NCBI GenBank assembly: GCA_033439265.1
Contig: JAVTVX010000010.1
Location: forward strand, 2,542,001-2,606,000
DNA from: Dillenia suffruticosa
Taxonomy: Eukaryota > Streptophyta > Magnoliopsida > Dilleniales > Dilleniaceae
Length of the DNA stretch: 64,000 nucleotides
Reading direction: 5' to 3'
Shown here: positions 54,901 to 64,000 of the stretch, piece by piece
Numbering within the stretch: the stretch's first letter is position 1
Layout of the letters: every line of letters begins with the position of its first letter
Program-made: the position numbers and the translations under genes
The notes under the pieces: model-generated
Seen by the model: the letters and a program-made list of their open reading frames with translations, nothing else
Databases searched by the model: none
What the model was told of the DNA's origin: nothing

Positions 54901-57230
54901 TTTCAATATTGATCTTCTAAGAGCCTTGGATCATTTGATCTTAATACCTCATTATTTGCTCCCATATCTTCCATAAAGTGAAATGATCCTTGAGAATTCT
55001 TTCCTGGATTCAAAGTGAGTATTTGTGCGTAAATCCAAGTCAGGTTTGCAGTGTTTGTAGATGACCTGGGTATAGGTCAAAGGATTTAAATCTATATAAG
55101 GAAAGGATTTTTCATACAGATAATTGTCCTTCATAAGACTTGGTTCTGGAGGGAAAAAAAAAACTAGTTTCCTTGCACTTTGTAATGTTGGATCCAATGA
55201 AAAGGATTTTGAGGAACAAGATGTTGATGGGAGAATGCCAGTAATATTGGAGCTCATATAATTGATGGTTTAGAGAGGGTTGTAGATGGGTTATATTTTG
55301 GTTTTCTTATTGTTAGACAAAATTGCTTCTACCATAAGTAATGTGCATGTGTAGTGTAAATAAATCATCATAAAGACACAATATCTATGTGGGGTGAACA
55401 CGTATATATCCATGATCATCATCCTCTTTTATTACCATTGCTTTCATATTAATCAACCATTTCAACCAAACAAAAAAAAAATCCTCTGTACAATCACTCA
55501 CCATAACTATTCTCGTAATTCAGCTACATCCTCGCTTAAATCTGTAACTATTCTCGTAATTCAGCAACATCCTCGCTCAACTCTCTATTAATTTCACAAT
55601 CATACCACATAAACAACACCTTTTGGTAATGCTTAAACCCCTCAGGTGGTTACAAATGACATACCCTCACTTTCATACATGATGTGAAATCCGCTTTATC
55701 TTGAGCCACACATCCTAACCTTGGTAAGCCCCTTGTTGTGCCACTGTGTTCTTCATGAACTCAAATGAGCCACAGAAAACACTAAAAACAATGTTGCTTT
55801 TATAGAGGAGAATGACTTGTCTAATAAGTAAACTTATTTACTTTTATGATCAATCAGGAATTTGAACAGTTTTCTTTTCACCCAAAAAACTATTATGTTA
55901 TATGTATAAGTGCCCACAACTTAAGAAGGTAAATTGGGCATATTTCTCTAGTCTCAAGGACTTGTGCACTGCAAAGATTGGGGGGGGGGGGACATGTTTT
56001 TATGGTGGTTTTGGCTGGTTGTTGCTATAATATCTGTTTTAGTTTTCTTAGGTCCTATTCCCCATCACTAGTTTGCTATTTAAAGTTCTAATATCATCTT
56101 CAGTTTTACATTGGTTCTGGATAAAAATAGTCATTGACCTGCATATATATATATAGTTTTAATTCCTTTATTCTGAAAGACACATAGATGATGGATAAAA
56201 GATCTTTTATGAAATATGATCTTTAAAAAGAATGTTTTATAAAATTGGTAAGATCATTGCATATTTTTACGGAGGATGATCAGAGATACAAGCAACAAGA
56301 AGTTAAAGACTTGGTGAGTGCCATTGATTTTTGATCTTGCACTTTGGAAGATGAGATTTTTGATCTCTCTCCTTTTTGTGTTGAGTTACCCTGAAACAGC
56401 CGTTGAACCTGAGGAAGTAGAGAGCAGATGATCTGTGGATTCAAAAGTTTCAGAGATGAGCTTGTCAGGCATTTGTTTATACCCTTCAACATTTATGGTC
56501 AACCCATTTTGTAGATCATAGGAGATAGTTTGGGCATATGTAAATTCTATTTTAGCTCAACATTAATTGGTTTGTATCATGTTGTGGTATCAAGTTGTGC
56601 CCTAAATCAAACATGATAGCTTGGTTATAGCACTTCTATTTTAACTCCACATTTTGTAACTTGTGATTATTGTGGTTGTGTGCATTGGTAGCAATTCATT
56701 ACTTGATGTTATTGTTTCATGCATATCCTGCTTGGTTTGCTTGTTGTACAAGCCCAATGTATCCAGCGCTGAGAAAGAAAATACAACTTAGACGTGAATA
56801 ATTTATTTTGTTGTTATTGTAATTGTTATTTTATTTTGTCTTTGCTTTTGTTGGTTTGCTAGAAGAAATACATATTACAACAATTTGTATATATTATTTC
56901 TTATTCTGATTATTCTTCGTCCCAAGTTTCCTTGACCTTGTCTTTTGTTGTGTTTGCTAATTTTTTCTGCACTCCTGATGTGATGCTCCAAGGAGAAGGT
57001 AAAGATTTTCATTTTTTGTTATTGTTTATTTTATTTTATTTTTTGTATTTGCATCTACCTTTTCAGTTTGAGTCATCAATATACTAGAAACTTGGACCAT
57101 AATTGGGAAGGGAGTGGGCCCCCTGATTTTTGTTTGTCAAACTCAAAATGCCATTGTGCATTTCCTCTCTCTATATATATATTCTCTATCTTCTATTGTT
57201 GCTATAACTTATTGCTGTGAACCACTTCAG
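51994..57230 (+). other. Presumed leader intron or intergenic DNA
   Basis: No coding exon was recognised. The stretch holds a 41-bp tandem duplication (55504-55585), G and A homopolymers (for example 55980-55990), and minus-strand frames at 53351-53829 of unknown origin that are proline- and histidine-rich and may be transposon debris. Confidence 0.4.
55504..55585. repeat. Tandem duplication, 2 x 41 bp
   Basis: Each copy starts TAACTATTCTCGTAATTCAG and contains ACATCCTCGCT; the two differ at about three positions. Confidence 0.85.
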
Positions 57231-57237
57231 TTTGGAT

Positions 57238-57596
57238 ATGGCAGCCAAGTATATAATTGGTTCTGTAGCGGCATCCTTTCTAATTACTTATGTATTTGAT
57301 CATTTTGTAGCTGAAAAAAAGATTTTTGGAGGTAAGTTTACTCATTCATTTTGTGGAAAAAACATTTTATTTTGTGCCTAAAAATCCTTACCATTTTTTT
57401 CTACTCTCATTTTGCGGTAATTGCTCTATCATTATTTTTGTCTTAATTAGGTACTACCCCTAGTACTGTTGCGAACAAGGAATGGTGGGAAGAAACTGAC
57501 AAGAAATTTCAAGCTTGGCCACGCACAGCAGGCCCCCCAGTTGTGATGAATCCTATCAGTCGCCAGAATTTCATCGTCAAGACAAAGCCCGAATGA
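57238..57596 (+). CDS. Small single-pass membrane protein, 79 residues, function unknown
   Basis: Coding exon 1 is 57238-57331 (31 codons plus 1 base) and exon 2 is 57451-57596; the phase-1 junction G|GTAAG ... TTAATTAG|GT rebuilds a glycine codon. The protein begins MAAKYIIGSVAASFLITYVF, a single hydrophobic segment at about 5-22. After it come a short basic stretch (EKKIFGG), a conserved-looking WWEETDKKFQAWPRTAGPP block and the tail NPISRQNFIVKTKPE. I recognise this as a small plant protein of a conserved type but cannot name it. The architecture would fit a mitochondrial or endomembrane accessory subunit, which is inference only. The frame is intact with good splice sites and a stop near the expected length. 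Confidence 0.8.
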
Positions 57597-60047
57597 ATTT
57601 GCATTTTCAGCTGTGTTGTTGACTATTATTCTAGCTGGCTTCTTTGTAGTTTATCTATCACATGATCGAACTTGTGTCCATGGTGAAATAAAACCATTTC
57701 AGACCAAATTACCAGCGTAATGGTCATGTTGTTTGTCCCTCCTGTTGTGTTGTTTGTAAAACTTTTGACATGTGATGTATGGAAGCCTTTTGTTGGGTAA
57801 GCATAACTGGGCATATTCACTAAAGGTCACTGGTTTGATTCTAATCCTGGTCTGATGATGGGGAGTTGTATGTTGTTTTCAGTAATGTTGCAAGATACAC
57901 ACTTTGGTCATATTGTGCAACATTGTTACCGACCTCCAAGTAGGACTTACCACTTGACAAGAAAAAGAACCAAAACATTGGCAGCAAATGACTGCAGTTT
58001 GAAGAATAGACCTAACCAGCAAGGTCACTGGTCACTCCAATGTCTAGGACTTCGCCAATGGTGAAAACTAAGCTAGATGTTTCAGTTGGCATGAGCCAGA
58101 CAAAAACAGCACATTCAACCACCAAGTAGGACTTAACCACTAATCACTTTTGGCTTACTTTACCATCAGTGCTTCTGGAAATGAGAGAACTCTATATTCA
58201 TGTATTTTCCAATTTGTCACTAGAAAAGGAATTCTCGAATGCTTCCTAGTTCCCTATGAGATGAGTCAAAGAGGGTAAACCTATGAGATAAGTCAAACAG
58301 TAAACAACCTTCAAAGCATCAAAAATATCTTATTTAAAACAATCGAAGACCATTGAAATTCATGTGGCATTTTATGCTAGGTCACACTATCCAGTACAAT
58401 AATTCTTTTATACTTGTCGCATAATTTTAGATGCCAGCAAGCATCGTACTAAGCACATTCATATAAGTTTCTGTTTACTGTATTTGCACCTTTATCGGTA
58501 AAAAGTCAAAAATATAATCATAAATATATTAAATGGTGAAAAAGAAAATAAAGTAGTTTGAATACGGAAAATGAATGGACATGTTCAAGATGGATAGAAA
58601 GCAATATAATAATATGAATTCTAATATTTCACGATACGTAAGATTTATATAAAAAAAAAATTATTATCACAAAATATAGAAATAATTGTTATAAATATAT
58701 AAATAAATAAAATCAAATATTTTCATAATAAATGATATTTTCTAACGATATGAAAAATCAAAGCTAAGATAAAATCAAATGCGAAAAGATGGACTGGACA
58801 CAAGCCTGCAATGAATTCAAGATTGTATTCATAGGGCTTGCCTTACAAGATCTATTTCGGAGGCAAAGGCTCGTCTGAGATCTTTTTTTTCTTCTTCTTC
58901 TTTATCAAGTAAGTGAGCTTTTCTCTGCGAGAGAACCTCTACCCATACCCATGAGGGAACCAATCAAAGGACTCCTCATCAAAACCATTCTTAAAACTCT
59001 CCTGTATTTTCGGACTTTCGCTACGATCTTTCTTCTCATTAATGGAACAAGAATCAAATGGTTTTATCAGAGTAAATTTTCTTCCCAAAAAATCTCTTTT
59101 TCCCCTCTTATTTAGTTTAATAAGAACTATATCAGAGTAAATTTCATAAATAGTTCTTGGCATCAAATGGTTACTTTCTATCTTTTTCATCAAATCTTTT
59201 TATATTTTTGATTTCTTTTTGTGTTCTTTGTAAAATTGAACTCTTACTCGCAAAATTGGACTCCTTCTATTTATTCAAAATAGTGATAATTAAATAATAT
59301 TCATAAATTTTTTTAAAAAATTTGTAGTGGTAAAATTTTTAAATACTTAGAATTTATTCAAACTACTGATATCCACAAAATGAATCTTTATATCTAATCT
59401 ATCACGACATATATCTAAATTTAAATCGAAATCCAAGTTTAAGTTTTAACAAAAATTTGTCTCATATATTGTTTTAAGTCTATCCTTTCCTCTTTCTTTT
59501 ACAAATAAAATACTTATCCATTTTTATTTTTTTTGCAAAAACTCTTTCGGGGATTATGACTACCTAACTATTCTATCGGCAGCAAAATTTAAGAAACTAT
59601 TTGTAACCTTATCTAGTCTGTTTAACATCTTGTCCCAAAAGATTGACTCCTAAGAAAAATGGGAAATCAGAGCTAGGAGGAACACATTATTAGCATCACT
59701 ATGTGTCTGGACAAGTGCTTGCAGACAGTATTATATTATAGTAATATGATTTTGGCTTTCTAACTTATATCCTCCCTCTGTTGTTTACATCAAAAGAAAG
59801 GGCCATCCATCAAAACAATAAAGAGGCACATTTAATAAAAATCTTAAACTTTGAAATATATATATTTAAAACGTTAAACTAAAAGGAAAAGCAAAAGACC
59901 CTTGTCACTATCAACATGCATCTAACATAACACCTTAAAACTCTCCCAATACCATACCCTCCTAACACAACTAAATATTTTTCCACAATTGGTCACAGTT
60001 CATCTAGTCTAAAGATTCAAAATTTACACCAAGAGTCATCCACATCG
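57597..60047. other. 3' flank and AT-rich intergenic DNA
   Basis: The first part is the presumed 3' untranslated region of the small gene. A minus-strand frame of 84 codons at 58939-59193 (KRGKRDFLGRKFTLIKPFDS) is the only stretch with gene-like composition; I do not recognise it. The remainder is very AT-rich. Confidence 0.45.
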
Positions 60048-61699
60048 TGTCACGCCCTAAACCAGGGTCGTGAATAGTTATCCGTTACCCTTGGATGCCG
60101 ACAGTATTTTTACAAAAAATAGGACAGAATCTCCCCATAAATCGAAGGTTTCCCGTATACAATTAAAACTGTATAATCAAATTCAACCTATAATTTAAAT
60201 AAATGGCCATCCCGATCTCTCCAAAATCAACAAACACCACCACCAGCATCCAGAACAACGCAAAACTACAAGTTTCTAATAGTTCTAGCCATAGACCTCT
60301 ACTGTCATGCCCAACTAAAGCATGAACAGTGGTCACACCGAGCGAACCTAAATTTTATGTAAGATACATTAATTTTCTCAAGTAACATTCAAATATGTAC
60401 ACTCGTCTCAATACAAATAAAATATGAGAGTTAAATTATACAGTTATCACAAAATAAGTACATGACCAACTACGGACCTCTATGTCAAGATCTCGCAGGG
60501 TCAAAACTAAATTAAGATTTCATATTTTTATTTAAAGTAAATCTCACCGTCGTGAACACCAAATCCACTCTAAAGTTTGTAACGTCGCTCTATCATAATG
60601 AATCTGTCTGAGGAGAGAAAATGGAGGGGTGAGTATCATGGGAAGATACCCAGTGAGTGTGGGGGAAAATGTCAAGAATAAATAGCGTGGGTGAACAATT
60701 GGAGTGTCAAATAATATCATTTGAAACAAAAATTTGCATTTCACAGCAAAACATGATATGTTTAGCAATTTGAAATCATCTGATCAATCACACGATAACA
60801 AGCATGTATGCATTCATTTAAAATCAATTAATATTAGAGCGAACTAAAAATGATCCTGACAAAGGTCAACCGTGATCAAGAACAGGCACATCGGGGGTTT
60901 TATTATGCATAGACTTTAAAACGTTCTCTACTCCGATGTTGGCCATGAGTTCGCTGGGGCTAACTCATCAACGTGTATAGAACCCCACCCGGTGCTAAAC
61001 GGTGGTGTCACACACTTCCTCCCCCTACGTGGGTTCAACCAGCCGTGCCTATAGCATTTAGAATAAATGGCGTTTGCGGATACCTGCTGCAGAAGCGTAT
61101 CCGGGCAACCCGTGCCTTTACAAACGCGCTTTGTAGCTACGGAATCATCATAGTATCACAAAGTGTACAACGTCCCAGGGCACAACGTCCCACAAGTAAC
61201 ATTACATCATCGCATAACTAGTGGACATCCAACCCACATAGTTCATCAAAAATATTTTAAATTTGCGTACCAATACGTCTCATCAATTCATTTCAAAACA
61301 GCACATCAATACAACGGTGTAAAATGAAATTTATACATTTTCAAGTAATGGCACAATTATTGTTTCATTTCAAACCATGGATGCATAGTCATTGTAAATA
61401 TAATTCAAAACACTCCAATAATCTCAAAACAGATTTTTAAATTTAATATCATATGTCAAACGAATACATATCAAAGCATGTTATATCGAAACACGGCAGA
61501 AAACACGTTTTCCTATTTTATGCAAGAGATTAGAGTCCCACTTATTTATCTAGGGAGGGTGGTTACTCCCTATTTTTCAACGACTCTTCAAAAGACAAAC
61601 CTAGGGTTTCTCGGGTTTCAGACCTATCTGTCGTTCGCCCGTCGGATTGGTCTAAAACTTGCAGTACAGAAAATACAGGTGAGCTCTCAAAGGGAATAG

Positions 61700-62280
61700 C
61701 TGGTCGTGGGCTCACGGGCCGTCACGGGCTCGCGACTGGTAGGCTGGCGGGCTAGCGGGCTGGCCCGCTGCTGGGCTCGCGGGCTCTTAGCCCGGTTTGC
61801 TGGCCACAGTAGGCTTCGCGGGCCGCAGTGGGCTCGTGGTCAACAACAGGTGCACGGGCCGCAATAGGCCGCGGGTTGAGTGGATCGCGGCTGGACTGGG
61901 CCTTGGGCCGCTGGTGGGCTGGCCCGTTCACGGGCTAGGGCTCACGCTCGCACAGAGGGTCGCGCTGGAGCGCGCTGGCGCTCGTGCTGGGGTCACGCTG
62001 ACTCGTGCAGGTGTCGCGCGCTAGCTTGCGCAGGTATCGCCCGCTGGCTCGCGCAGGCTCGCGTTGGCTCGCGTGCTGGCTTGCGCGCTGGCTCGCGGGA
62101 GATCGCGCGCAAGGCTCGCGATGGCTCGAGGCGGCAGTTCTCGCGGGAGGAAGGATCTGCGCAGTGGAGTGCTAGCGGGAGGGCGGCGCCCGCGGCAAGG
62201 AGGTCGCGCTGCGGCTGGGTGCGGTGGTGGAAGGGAGAGGCCGCGGCGGAGGAGAAGAGAAAGAGAGAAAGAGGGAGAGA
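61700..62280. repeat. GC-rich GGCTCGCG array in the LTR
   Basis: Irregular repeats of CTCGCGGGCT, GGCTCGCG and GGGCCGC, dense in CpG, in an otherwise AT-rich region. Confidence 0.75.
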
Positions 62281-62282
62281 GG

Positions 62283-62286
<4 letters not shown>

Positions 62287-62342
<56 letters not shown>
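62287..62342. repeat. (GA)n microsatellite in the LTR
   Basis: About 28 GA units, the longest in the window, next to the GC-rich array; on the minus strand it lies near the start of the LTR. Confidence 0.9.
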
Positions 62343-62343
<1 letters not shown>

Positions 62344-62402
62344 GAGATTAGGGCTTTTTAGCCCTAATCCAAATTTGGGGATTTGACCTTTTTTTTGTTA
62401 CA

Positions 62403-62420
62403 TTTTCTAACCCCCTAAAA
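62403..62420 (-). other. Polypurine tract of the Gypsy element
   Basis: The minus strand reads AGGGGGTTAGAAAA directly before the LTR start TGTAACA, which is the expected position of the plus-strand primer site. Confidence 0.65.
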
Positions 62421-62457
62421 TCAAGTTTCGTCCTCGAAACTAAAAGAGAGCTAAACT

Positions 62458-63990
62458 GTAAATAAATGAGGGTACTGACTCCTCATAGCCTCCTCGGGCT
62501 AGCAGGTCTCCTCCTTGATCTAATCACTTCTCTACAAAACTTTGACCAATGAAATTTCCTTACTCCGCAGCTTTCTAACCTGCTGATCTAGAATAGTCAC
62601 GGGCTGAATTAGAAGGCTAAGGTCCTCTCGTAACTCAAGAGGTGGAGGCTCAAGTATATGAGAAGGATCGGTCAAGTATTTCCTGAGTACTGAGACATGA
62701 AATACGTCGTGAATATGGGATAGTTCTTCTGGCAGCTCCAATGTATATGCCACACTCCCGATCCTCTCAAGGATACCGAAGGGCCCAATATATCTGGGGC
62801 TCAACTTGCCCCGCTGCCTGAATCGTATAACTCCCTTCCAAGGAGATATTCTCAAGAAAACCATATCTCCCGTAGCAAACTCAAGAGGTCGCCGCCTACG
62901 ATCAGCATACGTTTTCTGTCTGTCCTGGGTGGCTTTCATCTGCTCATGGATAACCTTAATTTTATCCTTTGTTTGCTCAATCAACTCAACGCTGCTGAGA
63001 CGTCGCTCTCCGATCTCATCCTAGCATATCAGGGTGCGGCACTTCCTGCCATACAGTGCCTCATATGGGGATATCCTTATATTGGTTTGATAACTGTTAT
63101 TATATGTGAATTCGACCAGTGGAAGGTATCGATCCTAACTACCCCGGAATCCATCACACATGCCCTCAGCATGTCCTCAAGGGTCTGAATGGTCCTCTCA
63201 GACTGGCCATCTGTTTGAGGATGATATGCCGTACTGAAGTTCAATCTAGTACCCAATGCTTCCTGCAACTTGGGCCAAAACCTAGATGTGAACCTGTGGT
63301 CCATATCTGAAACAATTGACACGGGCACCCCGTGAATCCGAACTATGGTATCAACGTAGAGACGTGCCAACGCCTATAAGGAATAGTCACCGCGGATAGG
63401 GATAAAATGTACAGATTTGGTGAGTCGATAGACGATCACCCAAATCGCATCATGCCGTGTAAAAAGTCCGTGGCAACCCATCACGAAATCCATAGTAATA
63501 TGCTCTCATTTCCACTCATAAAAGGAAAGAGGCTGCAGTGTGCCTGCTGGACGTTGATGCTCGGCGTTCACCTATTGGCACACCAAGCATCGTGCCACAA
63601 ACTCTGCTATATCCTTCTTCATGCCTGACCACCAGTAGCTACCCCTAATGGTCCGGTACATCTTCGTACCCCCGGGATGCATAGCATATGCTGAAAAATG
63701 TGTTTCCTCAAGGATAGCATGCCGAAATCACTATCTATCGGGACACACACTCTGTCTCTGAATACCACGAGTCCATCATTACGGACTCTGAAATCTCCGT
63801 CCTCAGCTCTGCGGATTTTATCCGCAAAACCCTGAATCTCCTTATCTGTACTCTGGAGCTCTCTGATACGGTCGAACAAAGTCGGCTTGACCTCAAATCT
63901 GGCTAGTAAGCCTCCCTGATATCGTTAGTCAAACTGACTTTTAAGGTTCGGAGTCCCACTAAACAAGAAAGGTAGGCTTTCTCTATCGAC
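62458..63990 (-). pseudogene. Gypsy pol remnant: H2C2 domain, integrase core and C-terminal part
   Basis: The frame at 63879-63619 covers the region before integrase. The integrase core follows, with [13 protein letters not shown] and [20 protein letters not shown] (63370-63077), which carry the second Asp and the Glu of the catalytic triad. The C-terminal part at 62984-62532 has RRRPLEFATGDMVFLRISPW, YIGPFGILERIG and LPEELSHIHDVFHVSVLRKY. Frames are broken between these blocks. At the end three in-frame TAG codons (62534-62532, 62522-62520 and 62501-62499) stand where at least two related elements' tryptophans are expected. The copy cannot encode a working enzyme as it stands. Confidence 0.85.
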
Positions 63991-64000
63991 TGTGAGGATA

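Larger units (their letters stand above)
60048..62402 (-). repeat. 3' LTR of the Gypsy element (2355 bp)
   Basis: It starts TGTAACA on the minus strand and ends GGGCGTGACA. It has an AT-rich half (60048-61690) and a GC-rich half (61690-62280) built of GCTCGCGGGC- and GGCTCGCG-like units, followed by a long (GA)n run at 62287-62342. The reading frames inside it (61797-62386) are products of this composition. Confidence 0.75.
60048..64000 (-). mobile_element. Ty3/Gypsy retrotransposon, 3' part (continues beyond the right edge)
   Basis: On the minus strand the order is zinc-binding H2C2 domain and integrase core, integrase C-terminal part, purine tract, then 3' LTR. The LTR is 60048-62402 (TGTCACGCCC at the plus-strand left end, GTTACA at the right end; TG...CA). 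The 5 bases CATCG at 60043-60047 are the candidate target duplication; the other copy is outside the window. Gag, protease, reverse transcriptase and the 5' LTR would lie right of 64000. Confidence 0.85.

Noticed and set aside
61797-62386. Arg/Gly/Ala-rich frames up to 168 codons
   Set aside because: They lie in the GC-rich part of the Gypsy LTR and its GA run and have no domain.
1-64000. tRNA, rRNA or other structured RNA genes
   Set aside because: I found only tRNA-like SINE heads with degraded boxes and A tails; no full cloverleaf could be supported by eye.

Overview
The window looks like nuclear DNA of a flowering plant, probably a eudicot. Genes are intron-containing and widely spaced, intergenic DNA is AT-rich, (GA/CT)n runs are common, and plant-type transposable elements of every major class are present. 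Species cannot be told from the sequence.

Four protein-coding loci are supported. (1) A TGD2-like chloroplast lipid-transporter gene, minus strand, three exons between 8314 and 14252; its last C-terminal exon was not found. (2) A coiled-coil protein gene of five exons, plus strand, 21306-24059, with one apparent GC-AG intron. (3) An OBERON4/TITANIA-type PHD-finger gene, plus strand, 31123-35589, two coding exons, 1196 residues. (4) A gene for a small 79-residue membrane protein, plus strand, coding 57238-57596, perhaps with a leader exon near 51.9 kb. They act in separate processes (plastid lipid import, unknown, developmental chromatin control, unknown) and show no sign of a functional cluster.

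The rest is mostly a transposon graveyard. From left to right: a 1.6-kb foldback-like element with an exact 8-bp target duplication (1399-3030); a SINE with an exact 18-bp duplication (3447-3694); a 147-bp tandem duplication (4452-4745); a 2.2-kb terminal-inverted-repeat element with a second SINE nested in one end (5689-7931); a non-autonomous hAT-like element carrying a nested tRNA-derived SINE (18808-20187); a nearly full-length but dead hAT element of RICESLEEPER type with GC-rich subterminal repeats (26941-30541); a 5'-truncated LINE (43841-46994) lying directly against a deleted Copia element with unusually short LTRs (46997-50316); and at the right edge the 3' LTR and integrase region of a Ty3/Gypsy element that runs out of the window (60048-64000).

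The most useful leads are the exactly delimited non-autonomous elements, the GC-AG intron, the missing TGD2 exon (intron 3 over 8 kb, or a broken gene), and repeated TAG codons where related elements have tryptophan. I saw no clear sign of a new defence or biosynthetic system.
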